Below are positions 8,973-18,254 of a stretch of 64,000 nucleotides of DNA, in pieces (position 1 is the stretch's first letter; every line of letters starts with the position of its first letter). This DNA is from Polyangiaceae bacterium. Its GTDB lineage: Bacteria; Myxococcota_A; Polyangia; Polyangiales; Polyangiaceae. The position numbers were made by a program, and so were the translations under genes. The stretch is taken from assembly GCA_029941785.1 (NCBI GenBank), contig JAPYTK010000001.1, positions 1 through 64,000 on the forward strand, in the 5' to 3' direction. The notes under the pieces were generated by a model. That model had not been told where the DNA came from, did no database searches, and saw nothing but the letters and a program-made list of their open reading frames with translations.

Positions 8973-11756
8973 ATGAGCACGCCTTCCAAGCTGCCGGCCG
9001 CCGGCTCCGACGACGTTTTGTACATCGTCGATCTCTCGGGCTACATCTTTCGCGCCTACCACGCGATCCCCGAGCTCTCGAGTCCGAGCGGCGAGCCCAC
9101 CAATGCGACCTACGGCACGCTCAACATGCTGATCCGCATGATCGCCGATCGACGCCCGAGCCACATGGCGATCACGATGGACAGCAGAGGGCGAGGCCTG
9201 CGGGGCAAGATCGATCCGAAATACAAGGCCAACCGCCCCCCAGCCCCGCCCGACCTACCGCCACAAATGGTCCGCTGCCGCGAGCTCGTGGAGGCCTACG
9301 GGATGCCCGTGTTCAGCACGCCGGAGTACGAAGCGGACGATCAGATCGCGACCCTGACCAAGCGGGCGCGTGAGGCAGGGCTCAAGGTGGTCATCGCCTC
9401 GAGCGACAAAGATCTGTTGCAACTCATCGAGCAAGAGGGCGTCTGGATGTGGGACGCGATGCGCGACCGGGTGTTCGGCCCGGCCGAGGTCGAGTCCAAA
9501 TACGGCGTCGGACCCGACAAGATGGGCGATCTGCTCGCGCTCGTCGGTGACAATTCCGACAACATCGCTGGCGTCCCCGGGGTGGGCCCCAAGACAGCAG
9601 CAAAGCTGCTTGCCCAATACGGAGACATCGACGGGATCTACGCCCATCTCGATGAGATCAAGCGACCCAAGCTCAACCAGTCACTGAGCGACAACCACGA
9701 TGCCGCCAAGCTCGCCCAACGCTTGGTCGAGCTGCAAGATGTGCCCGATCTGAGCTTTGACGAGGTCGCGCTACGCTTTGGTGGCGCCGATACGACGAAA
9801 CTACGCGCACTGTTCGAAGAGCTGGGCTTCAACCGTTTGCTCGATCGCCTTGAGGCGCCAGCACCCGACCAACCGTCCTGTGTGCCGCACGCAGCGACCG
9901 CGATCGACGCCACACCACCCGACGCGGCGGAGGCCACAGCCGACAGCGAAAAGGACACAACGGTCCAGACCGCGAGCGTCATCCTGACGGCGGCCGAGCT
10001 GGCAGACTGGGCGCAGCAGATACGGGACGCAGGCTGCGTGGCGATCATCGCATTCGGCACCGATGTCGAACCCATGCGCAGCCCGCTGACAGGGATCGCT
10101 CTCGCAACCCCAAGCGCTTCGGCCTATCTCCCCCTCGAGCATCGTTTGCTCGGCTCTCCGACGCAGCTACCCCTCGACCAGGTGCGCGAGCTGCTGGGCC
10201 CCGTATTGGCCGACACCAGCATCGCCAAGCTCGGACACGACTTGAAGTACACCCAAGTGCTGCTCGGCAAGCACGGCCTCGACCTCAGGGGCGGCACGCT
10301 CGACACCATGCTCGCGAGCTACCTGATCGATCCGGAATCCAGCCATAAGCTGCTGGTGCTCGCCGAACGTGAGGCCGGCATCCGCCTAGCGACTTTCGAG
10401 AGCATCGCGCCGCGGGCCAAGCGGGGATCCAAGCCCACCGCACAAGACGTCGAGGTCGAGGTTCTTGCGCCGTACGCGACGAGCCAAGTGGAGGCCATCT
10501 TCGCGCTGCGGTCGCGGTTCGAAGCCCATTTGGACGGCAATGATCTCGGCAAACTGAATCGCTCGCTCGAGCTTCCCTTGTCCGAGATCCTCTCGCGCAT
10601 GGAGCGATACGGCGTGCGTATCGAAGCGGTCCCACTGAAGCAGCTCGGCTTGCAAATGGCTGACGAACTCGCCCGCCTCGAAACCGCCGCCTTCGAGGCC
10701 GCCGGCAAACCGTTCAACCTCGGATCCCCAAAACAACTCGAGGCCATCCTGTACGACGAGCTACAGCTCAAATCGACGAAGAAGACGAAAACCGGACGCT
10801 CGACGGACGCCGAGTCCCTCGAGGCGATCAAGGATGACCACCCTCTCCCGAAACTCGTGCTCGATCACCGCGCGGTCGCCAAGTTGAAGAGCACCTACGT
10901 CGACGCGCTCCCCAGGCTCATCCACAGCGACACCGGTCGCGTGCACACTCGCTGGGAGCAAGCCGTCGCCGCGACCGGGCGCTTGTCCTCCAAGGATCCC
11001 AATCTGCAGAACATTCCGATCCGAAGCGAGCACGGGAAGAAGATCCGCGAAGCCTTCACGGCTCCGGAGGGTATGCTCATTCTGAGCGCGGACTACTCGC
11101 AAATCGAGCTGCGGGTGTTAGCCCACCTCTCTCAAGATCCCAAGCTCGTCGAAGCCTTCAACGCCGGTCAAGACGTCCATGTACGCACCGCGATGGAGAT
11201 CTTCGGTGTGGCCGAAGAAGAGGTTACGGCGGAGATGCGCTCACAGAGCAAGACGGTCAACTTCGGCGTGATCTACGGCATGGGATCAGTGGCCCTCGCC
11301 AAGCGGCTCGGAATTACACGCAAGGAGGCCAAGTCCTTCATCGACGCCTACTTCGAGCGCTACGAGGGCGTGCGCCACTACATGGCTGACACGCTCGAGC
11401 GAGCCAAAGCGGACGGCGTGGTGCACACCATGCTGGGTCGACAACGCGTCTTGCGGGACATCGGCAGCAAGCACCACGGTAAGCGCGCCTACGCCGAGCG
11501 CATCGCCCAGAACACGCCGATCCAAGGCAGCGCCGCGGACCTGCTCAAGCTCGCCATGCTCGCCTTCACCGAGCCTGTCGTCGAAGGAGCGCGCATGGTG
11601 TTGACGGTGCACGACGAGTTGGTCTTCGAGGTGCCTGCCGAGCACATTGACGGGGCGACGGCCGAAACGAAAATGCGCATGGAGTCCATTTTTGACATGA
11701 GCGTTCCCCTTGTCGTGGATATCGGGTCCGGCGAGAGCTGGGCCGAAGCGCATTGA
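8973..11756 (+). CDS. polA: DNA polymerase I
   Basis: 5'-nuclease domain (ILVGDNSDNIAGVPGVGPKTA-type) and polymerase motifs (LSADYSQIELRVLAHLS, QSKTVNFGVIYGMG, VHDELVFEVP). Confidence 0.97.
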   Translation: MSTPSKLPAAGSDDVLYIVDLSGYIFRAYHAIPELSSPSGEPTNATYGTLNMLIRMIADRRPSHMAITMDSRGRGLRGKIDPKYKANRPPAPPDLPPQMVRCRELVEAYGMPVFSTPEYEADDQIATLTKRAREAGLKVVIASSDKDLLQLIEQEGVWMWDAMRDRVFGPAEVESKYGVGPDKMGDLLALVGDNSDNIAGVPGVGPKTAAKLLAQYGDIDGIYAHLDEIKRPKLNQSLSDNHDAAKLAQRLVELQDVPDLSFDEVALRFGGADTTKLRALFEELGFNRLLDRLEAPAPDQPSCVPHAATAIDATPPDAAEATADSEKDTTVQTASVILTAAELADWAQQIRDAGCVAIIAFGTDVEPMRSPLTGIALATPSASAYLPLEHRLLGSPTQLPLDQVRELLGPVLADTSIAKLGHDLKYTQVLLGKHGLDLRGGTLDTMLASYLIDPESSHKLLVLAEREAGIRLATFESIAPRAKRGSKPTAQDVEVEVLAPYATSQVEAIFALRSRFEAHLDGNDLGKLNRSLELPLSEILSRMERYGVRIEAVPLKQLGLQMADELARLETAAFEAAGKPFNLGSPKQLEAILYDELQLKSTKKTKTGRSTDAESLEAIKDDHPLPKLVLDHRAVAKLKSTYVDALPRLIHSDTGRVHTRWEQAVAATGRLSSKDPNLQNIPIRSEHGKKIREAFTAPEGMLILSADYSQIELRVLAHLSQDPKLVEAFNAGQDVHVRTAMEIFGVAEEEVTAEMRSQSKTVNFGVIYGMGSVALAKRLGITRKEAKSFIDAYFERYEGVRHYMADTLERAKADGVVHTMLGRQRVLRDIGSKHHGKRAYAERIAQNTPIQGSAADLLKLAMLAFTEPVVEGARMVLTVHDELVFEVPAEHIDGATAETKMRMESIFDMSVPLVVDIGSGESWAEAH

Positions 11757-11790
11757 GCCCGCAACTCAGAACGCACCTCACAAAACGAAA

Positions 11791-11824
11791 GTCGCGGTCT
11801 CGCCCTAGGAGGGGACACCGCGAC
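11791..11824 (-). terminator. hairpin terminator candidate downstream of rpsT (between convergent polA and rpsT)
   Basis: gtcgcggt (11791-11798) perfectly complementary to accgcgac (11817-11824), with inner CCCT/AGGG pairing; on the minus strand it is followed by T-rich tttcgttttg. Confidence 0.6.
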
Positions 11825-11876
11825 AACTACCTGCTTCGAGAGGCCCGCAGCTTGGGCGCCTCATCGAGGCTGAGCC

Positions 11877-12149
11877 TCACTCGGCCGATTGCTTCGAGGC
11901 GTGCAGATGACTCTCGAGGCGAGACTTCAAACGAGCGGCCCGTTTGGTCGGCAGCACGTTCTTCGAGGCAGCTTGGTCGAGCATGACGCAAGCGGTCTTC
12001 ACGGCGCTGTCGGCCGTCTCAGACTTCTCGGCGACTGCGGCGCGTGCCGCCTTGAGGATGCCGCGCATTCGGCTCTTCACAGCGCGATGGCGGGCCGTGA
12101 TGTTGATGCGCTGTCGGTTGCGCTTTTGTGCACTCTTGTGATTCGCCAT
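11877..12149 (-). CDS. rpsT: 30S ribosomal protein S20
   Basis: MANHKSAQKRNRQRINITARHRAVKSRMRGILKAARAAV is a classic bS20 N-terminus. Confidence 0.96.
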   Translation of the reverse strand: MANHKSAQKRNRQRINITARHRAVKSRMRGILKAARAAVAEKSETADSAVKTACVMLDQAASKNVLPTKRAARLKSRLESHLHASKQSAE

Positions 12150-12158
12150 AACGAAGAT

Positions 12159-12347
12159 CTAGCTTTCTGTGGCCGACGAGGCGGTCGACGTGGTGGACCG
12201 GGCATCGGCAGCCGCAGGATCGTAACCATCCGGATGTACAGGGAAAGTCGGCGTGCCATTCAAACGAGCGGCGCGCTTGCGGGCCTGTCCTGCGCGTTTT
12301 CGGTGGCGACGTCGGATGGTCTTGGTCTGTTTTGTGTTCGAAGACAT
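12159..12347 (-). CDS. small highly basic protein of unknown function upstream of rpsT
   Basis: MSSNTKQTKTIRRRHRKRAGQARKRAARLNGTPTFPVHPDGYDP...; 62 aa, ends 9 nt before the rpsT start. Confidence 0.7.
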   Translation of the reverse strand: MSSNTKQTKTIRRRHRKRAGQARKRAARLNGTPTFPVHPDGYDPAAADARSTTSTASSATES

Positions 12348-12358
12348 CGGGGCGGCGG

Positions 12359-12386
12359 TATATAGCTGTACTGAGAACCATGTCAA
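12359..12386 (-). promoter_or_regulatory. sigma70-type promoter for the small basic ORF - rpsT operon
   Basis: Minus strand TTGACA (12381-12386), 16-nt spacer, TATATA (12359-12364), only 11 nt before the ATG at 12347. Confidence 0.7.
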
Positions 12387-12564
12387 GGGTTTACGGCTCT
12401 CCTCGGTCGAGTGAGCGGTGAACGGCTTCGGCGGCCTTGGAGCGGCACACCCCCCGCCCGGGGGGCGCGAGGGGGCATTCGCTCGGGCTGGATGCTGCTT
12501 CCGGCAGAGCCGACTGCCAACACCGCCGGGGGAGTGACATCATCCTGCTGCTACACTGCGCACC

Positions 12565-13875
12565 ATGAATCAGCGCCGGCGCCTGCTCATCCTCCTGTGG
12601 ACCTTCCTCGCGTTCGGAGGGGGCGCTGTCAGCGCCCATGTGGGCCACGCGACGACCAAGGCCGCGAGCCCGTATTCTCCACTGTCGCAGCTCGCCGAAG
12701 TCTTGGTGTTCGTGGAGAACAAGTACGTCGATCCGGTCAAGAGGCAACAGCTCTTGCGCGGCGCGATCAAAGGCATGGTGAGTGAACTCGATCCGCACTC
12801 GAGTTACCTGACCCCTGAGGAATTTCGCGCCTTCAACGAGGATACCCAAGGCACCTTCGGGGGGATCGGGGTGGAGGTGGACTTCAAGCACGACTTCGTC
12901 GTCGTGATCACTCCGCTCGAGGGCACGCCCGCAGCTCGCGCCGGCATCAAAGCGGGCGACAAGATCATCGGCGTCGACGGCAAGGCGCTTCGGGGACTGT
13001 CCATCGACAAGATCGTTCGCCTGATGCGCGGCCCCGCCCGAACGACCGTCAAAGTCAGCATTCGACGCGAGGGCACCCCCGACACCATCCACCTCGACAT
13101 CGTCCGCGAACACATCCGGGTGCGGAGCGTCGAGGGCAAGCGGTTGGTCGACAACATCGCCTACCTACGCATCAAGCAATTCCAGCAAGGCACACATGAC
13201 GAACTACTGGATGTACTGGGCTCGCTTCGGGACGATTCCGCCAAGCCCCTGCGCGGAGTGGTTCTCGACATGCGGGGCAACCCAGGTGGCTTGGTCGACG
13301 AAGCCCAAGCGGTGGCCGACGAGTTTCTCTCCGAAGGTGGCATCTACTCGACCCGCCACCGAGGAAAGATCGACGAAGACGTGCGCGCGCATCGGGGTGG
13401 CGCGCTGAGCGCACTGCCAATCGTCACGTTGGTAAACGAATACTCAGCCAGCGCCGCCGAACTCGTAGCCGGCGCCCTGCAAGACAATGACCGCAGTCTC
13501 ATCATCGGCGCACGCACCTTTGGAAAAGGCTCCGTGCAGACCATCTACACCTTGAGCGGTGACTCCGGGCTCCGTCTCACGACCATGCGTTACTACACGC
13601 CTCGCGGACATGCGATTCAGGCGCGAGGTATCTATCCGGACATCGCCATTCGTTACACCGAAGACAGTGCGCCAGCAGCCGTCAGCGAGGGGAAACTCGA
13701 AGGGCACCTTCCCGCGGAGCGGGGACCGCCTGGGCCCAAGCCAACACGAGTCGTCGCTGGCGGCGCGCGACCCAAATATGCGCCCCTGAGAAAAGTCCCA
13801 AGCGATCCGCGACAGTCCACCGATGTCGCACTTGGGGAGGCGTTCAGAGAGGCCCTTAAACGCGCGCGTCCCTAG
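12565..13875 (+). CDS. S41-family C-terminal processing peptidase with PDZ domain
   Basis: GIGVEVDFK...TPAARAGIKAGDKIIGVDG (PDZ); LDMRGNPGGLVDEA, NEYSASAAELVAGALQDN, GKGSVQTIYTL (S41). Confidence 0.92.
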   Translation: MNQRRRLLILLWTFLAFGGGAVSAHVGHATTKAASPYSPLSQLAEVLVFVENKYVDPVKRQQLLRGAIKGMVSELDPHSSYLTPEEFRAFNEDTQGTFGGIGVEVDFKHDFVVVITPLEGTPAARAGIKAGDKIIGVDGKALRGLSIDKIVRLMRGPARTTVKVSIRREGTPDTIHLDIVREHIRVRSVEGKRLVDNIAYLRIKQFQQGTHDELLDVLGSLRDDSAKPLRGVVLDMRGNPGGLVDEAQAVADEFLSEGGIYSTRHRGKIDEDVRAHRGGALSALPIVTLVNEYSASAAELVAGALQDNDRSLIIGARTFGKGSVQTIYTLSGDSGLRLTTMRYYTPRGHAIQARGIYPDIAIRYTEDSAPAAVSEGKLEGHLPAERGPPGPKPTRVVAGGARPKYAPLRKVPSDPRQSTDVALGEAFREALKRARP

Positions 13876-15131
13876 TCGATCTCAGTGAGGCACGCGGCCG
13901 CCGCTGCGCGGATCCCGCTCGCCACCGCCTCGAGCACCGTGCGAGGCGCATCACCGACGGCATCGCCCGCGGCATACAGTCCCGGCAGCACCCTTCCGGT
14001 CGGGTCGCAATCGACGCCTACCGCTTCGAGCAGGCCCGGATCGGCGTCGATCGGCCACGCGCAGTCGTCCATCCTCGGACCGTGAATCGAGCTGGTGACG
14101 TCGAGCCGCTTGCCGTGCGCTCGCAGATCGACCGGCGCATCGAGCGACAACTTGAAGGCTCTGCTTCCGCGGTCGGGCGCATCTCTGCCGGCGCGCGTCT
14201 CCGGCGCGCAATACACCACGCCTCCAGCGGCCACGCCTCCGATCGCCAACACGACGGCGTCGGCGATCTCGGGCGGCTGCCGGCCTTCGATCGACAGCGC
14301 ATAGCCATCTTCAACCGGCTCGACAGCCTCGACACAAGCCAACTGCAGCTCGATTCCGAGCTTCGCGAGCATCCGCTCCCGGGCGAATTCGAAACGCAAG
14401 CCTGCGGCGCCGCCTACGCCGCTGAGCACTTCCCCCACCACCAGGCCCAGATTCTTGGAGAGAACCGATGCAACCGGCGAACGCACACCCAGCCAAGGTC
14501 CGAGTAGAATCGCATCTGATGCTCCCGCCTCCGCCACGAGTTGCCCGAGACGCATCTCGAGCCACGCCAACCGCTGAGGCTCATCGTGCCGTAAGGCGAG
14601 GTCCGCGGGCGCAATGCGCTCTTCGCCCTGGAGCTTGAACAGCTTGGCGTCAACGACCTCGAGTTTTAAACCCCGGGACCTGACGTAGGTGTCTTCCCTC
14701 AAGGACCGAGCCAGCGACCCCGCATCCCATTCAGAACGGATGGCGCGGGGAAGGATGACGCGCCCCCCCGCAGGGATCTGGGTCCAATCGAGCAGGGCCG
14801 AATCGGCTCCCCGTGCGGTGCGCAAACGTCCCGCTTCGGTCGCGAGTCGCAGCAGGGGTTCTTCCGCCAGCGGCAAGCTCCAAAGGTCCAAGTCCGCTGC
14901 AAAGTCGGCAACGCCCGCGGGCAACTCCCCCGCCAAAGGGGTCTGCCCCCGCAAGGCGACCGCCCTGGCAATCTCCTCCCACGGCCGGTGATCGGCCGCA
15001 CCGCCCACGAGCGCGCTCACCCCACTTCCGCTGTCCACCAGACGAACCGTGGCGCCGTGGCGCGCCGCAGCCCAAGCCGCAGCCAACCCCGCGGCACCGG
15101 CACCGACGACGAAGACGATACGCTCAGTCAC
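13872..15131 (-). CDS. glpB: FAD-dependent protein, GlpB-like (anaerobic glycerol-3-phosphate dehydrogenase subunit B)
   Basis: GAGAAGLAAAWAAARHGATVRLVD Rossmann motif; GLYAAGDAVGD; overlaps the glpA-like gene by 8 nt. Confidence 0.7.
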   Translation of the reverse strand: MTERIVFVVGAGAAGLAAAWAAARHGATVRLVDSGSGVSALVGGAADHRPWEEIARAVALRGQTPLAGELPAGVADFAADLDLWSLPLAEEPLLRLATEAGRLRTARGADSALLDWTQIPAGGRVILPRAIRSEWDAGSLARSLREDTYVRSRGLKLEVVDAKLFKLQGEERIAPADLALRHDEPQRLAWLEMRLGQLVAEAGASDAILLGPWLGVRSPVASVLSKNLGLVVGEVLSGVGGAAGLRFEFARERMLAKLGIELQLACVEAVEPVEDGYALSIEGRQPPEIADAVVLAIGGVAAGGVVYCAPETRAGRDAPDRGSRAFKLSLDAPVDLRAHGKRLDVTSSIHGPRMDDCAWPIDADPGLLEAVGVDCDPTGRVLPGLYAAGDAVGDAPRTVLEAVASGIRAAAAACLTEID

Positions 15132-16929
15132 CCTGACCGCCGTCCTGCGGCGCTCCGGCTTCTCGCGCGGGGCTCATCGTTGTCACCTCGGTCTCGGAAT
15201 CGCCGTCGACCGGTAGCCTCTCCGGCACGGCGGCCAAGGAAGGCTTGGCCACGATACCTATTTGAGAACGGAGCTGCGCAATACACAGCGCCTCTTGGCG
15301 AGCCTGTTGAGGTCCAAGTCCGCACACGCGCGTGCGCGCCTGACGCGTCATGAACTGCATCGCATCTCGCATGCCCGCGAGGGGAGACATCCCTCGCTGT
15401 TCAGCAAGCAATGTCCCGCACCTGGCGACACATCGCATCCCACCACAAGCACCGAGGCCCAAGCGGGTACGGCGCGACACTGCCGACACCGACCGGGCCA
15501 TCTCATGTTCGATGACGTAACGAACTTCGGCCTCGAGCACTGGCTCGCACACGCAAACGGTGCGACGTTGTCGGGGATCGCGTTTCATTTGCTCGCCAAT
15601 TCGCCACGCCCGTGAGCCGTGGCGATACACGAGGCGTCGAGCCGCTATGGCATCGATGTCGAGTTCGCCGGACAGTCGAAAAGCGTCCACCTCTTCGTCC
15701 CCGCCCGGCAAGGCGGTCAGATGTGTGGTGCACGTGCGCGACAAATCGAAACGGCGAGCCAAGACATCCACCATCTCCTGAGCGAACAGCCGAAAGCTCG
15801 CCAGTTTCCCCCCGAGCATCGAGTACATCCCATCAGCACCATGCTCTGCGTGGTCGACGATGGCGTGCTCGCGCGATAGCTCATCCTCGAGCTTGCCATA
15901 TTCGTACAAGGTTGGGCGGACACCAGCCGTCGTGCCGATGATCCGCCCTTGGCGAATGGCAGGAAAAACCTTGGCCAGTCCCTCGACGAGATAACGCACC
16001 TCTTCGCTGTTCGCGACGACGTCATCGAGATCGCCGTAGTAGTCGTCATCCGTCGTCCCGATGACGCTCATGTTCTGCCACGGCTCGATGAAGATGCTCC
16101 GACCGTCGATCGTCTCCGACATGACCGCGTAGTTCGTCAAGCGGCGATCAAACACGACGTGGATCCCCTTTCCTGGACGGACGCGAGCCGCCGTCGGTGC
16201 AACATCACCCAGCGAAGCGGTGATCGGCGCCCACGCACCGGTCGCGTTAACGACCGAGGCGGTGGTCAACCGCCCAACGCGACCGTCGTGGCGATCCCGA
16301 TAACGCACCGCCTCCACCTCCCCATCCGGTCCACGTTCCACCCGCTCGACGGTCACGCCGACAAATAGCTTCGCTCCCCGTTCGCGAGCATCGACCGCGT
16401 TGGCGGTGCAGAGCCGAGCGCCATCGATCCCCCACTCATCGAAGCTAATCCCACCACAAAGATCGCCAACGATGCCCGGCTCGAGCTCGCGTAGCTCGTC
16501 GGGCGTCAGTCGGGTGTGCGGCTTCCCTCGTTTGAGAGGTTGGTAACGATCGTAGGCCTCGAAGTACGCATCGACGAGGGGAAACAGCCAGCTCTTGCGG
16601 CTCGGGAACGGAAGCAAGAAAGGAATACGAAACAGTAAATGCGGCGCTATGGCTTGGATGTGACCGGAATCACGACATGAAGTCTGGGTCACCTCGGGAT
16701 CGGTCCTCAGATAGCGGACTCCGCCATGAATCATCCCGCTGCTGTTGCCACTCGCGCCAAAGGCCAAGTCATTGCGTTCGAACAAGGCCACGCGCAGGCC
16801 CCTCATGGCCGCATCTCGGGCGACGCCCGTCCCGTTGACGCCCCCACCGATCACAACGACATCGACATCTCGCTCGCGCGCTTGGCGCAGTTTGCGCGGG
16901 GGACGCACCGAAGTGGCGGAGATCGACAC
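15124..16929 (-). CDS. glpA: anaerobic glycerol-3-phosphate dehydrogenase subunit A-like, with C-terminal BFD-type [2Fe-2S] region
   Basis: DVVVIGGGVNGTGVARDAAMRGLRVALFERNDLAFGASGNSSGMIHGGVRYL; C-terminal VCVCEP...GLGACGGMRC. Confidence 0.85.
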   Translation of the reverse strand: MSISATSVRPPRKLRQARERDVDVVVIGGGVNGTGVARDAAMRGLRVALFERNDLAFGASGNSSGMIHGGVRYLRTDPEVTQTSCRDSGHIQAIAPHLLFRIPFLLPFPSRKSWLFPLVDAYFEAYDRYQPLKRGKPHTRLTPDELRELEPGIVGDLCGGISFDEWGIDGARLCTANAVDARERGAKLFVGVTVERVERGPDGEVEAVRYRDRHDGRVGRLTTASVVNATGAWAPITASLGDVAPTAARVRPGKGIHVVFDRRLTNYAVMSETIDGRSIFIEPWQNMSVIGTTDDDYYGDLDDVVANSEEVRYLVEGLAKVFPAIRQGRIIGTTAGVRPTLYEYGKLEDELSREHAIVDHAEHGADGMYSMLGGKLASFRLFAQEMVDVLARRFDLSRTCTTHLTALPGGDEEVDAFRLSGELDIDAIAARRLVYRHGSRAWRIGEQMKRDPRQRRTVCVCEPVLEAEVRYVIEHEMARSVSAVSRRTRLGLGACGGMRCVARCGTLLAEQRGMSPLAGMRDAMQFMTRQARTRVCGLGPQQARQEALCIAQLRSQIGIVAKPSLAAVPERLPVDGDSETEVTTMSPAREAGAPQDGGQGD

Positions 16930-16988
16930 TCAAACCGTATAGCAGAGGCAAGCCGGCGCAGCGCCAAGCCGCGGAAACTTGGCCCCAT

Positions 16989-18254
16989 TTGGCAATCCAT
17001 GACTGCTTGTGGGCGATGGTGGATCCCATTCGCAATGTGCGGTGCAAGAATCCGCGGGCTGTCGAGGCCCTGTTTCACGCGCCCGCGCAGTATCTGCAGC
17101 ACGCTTACCGCTGGGGGCCGAGCGTCACGCCGACCCCTGCGCCGGTCACCGTGCAGGTGCGCGATGCCTTCGACGCCCCCCTCGAGGAGCCCGCCACGAG
17201 TGAGAACCAACCCGAAGCGGCGCTCGAAGTCCCGATGAGGCCGATCACGGGCGCACTGTGTTTGCTGATGGTGATCGTGCTCAGTTTGGGAACCGTAGCG
17301 TGGGGCGGCATGCCGTTGTTCGGTTTGAACGCAAGCGTGGCCGTCCAGGCGGGTCACACGCTGACCGCGAGCATCCCCAACGACCTAGCGACGCTCGTGC
17401 CGCCCGCACCGCCACCCGTGATCGAGCTTCAACATGAAGGGTATCTGCCTCTGCGCGGCGGAGTGCTCATCGCCCCGAATACCTTCAAGCCGCGAACATC
17501 AGACTACGATCTCGTCATCCATTTCCACGGCAACGTGTCCATCGTGCGGCAGAGCATCGAGCACGCTGGGATCAATGCGGCCTTGGCTGTCATCAACCTT
17601 GGCGAACGCTCGAAAGTCTACCGCACGGCGTACGAAATTCCAGGCGCCTTCGAAGCCCTGGTGACGCAAATCCGACAAGCCGTCCAGCGACGAGGGTTGC
17701 CCGACCCCCGACTTCGTCGCGTCGCGCTCACCGCTTGGAGTGGGGGCTACACCGCAATCGAAAGTGCACTGCGTACGCACGCCTCGAGGGCTGACTTTCC
17801 GCTCGATGCGATATTCGTGCTCGACGGACTGCACTGCGGCTTCAGCTTTTTCGACAAGACACAACTGCGCGTCGACAACATCCGAGGCTTCATTCAAGCG
17901 GCCCACGCCGCCGCGCAAGGTGATTTCCTCTTGTCGCTTACGCACACGCAAATCGACCCCATCACCTACGGATCGACCAAACGAACCGCCGAACACCTAC
18001 TGCGGACCGTCGGCGCCAGCGTCCACCGACCGGCCATCTTGGAGATCCCCGCTCACGTCACGCTGCCGGATCTTCAAGGCGTCGCTCGTCGTCTGCGAGA
18101 ACGTCGAATGGAGCCGGCATCCGACACCGAGGTCGGCGACTTCAGGGTCCGGGGCTTTCGTGGCAACACGAAGGAGGACCATGCGGCCCATTTGCTTCAA
18201 ATGGCAGCGACAGCACTTCCCGATCTGGCGGAGCGTTGGCGGCAGACGCCTTGA
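16989..18254 (+). CDS. membrane-anchored alpha/beta-hydrolase-like protein (start uncertain: 16989, 17016 or 17236)
   Basis: TM segment ITGALCLLMVIVLSLGTVAWG; DLVIHFHGNVS and LTAWSGGYTAIESAL resemble oxyanion/nucleophile elements. Confidence 0.6.
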   Translation: MAIHDCLWAMVDPIRNVRCKNPRAVEALFHAPAQYLQHAYRWGPSVTPTPAPVTVQVRDAFDAPLEEPATSENQPEAALEVPMRPITGALCLLMVIVLSLGTVAWGGMPLFGLNASVAVQAGHTLTASIPNDLATLVPPAPPPVIELQHEGYLPLRGGVLIAPNTFKPRTSDYDLVIHFHGNVSIVRQSIEHAGINAALAVINLGERSKVYRTAYEIPGAFEALVTQIRQAVQRRGLPDPRLRRVALTAWSGGYTAIESALRTHASRADFPLDAIFVLDGLHCGFSFFDKTQLRVDNIRGFIQAAHAAAQGDFLLSLTHTQIDPITYGSTKRTAEHLLRTVGASVHRPAILEIPAHVTLPDLQGVARRLRERRMEPASDTEVGDFRVRGFRGNTKEDHAAHLLQMAATALPDLAERWRQTP

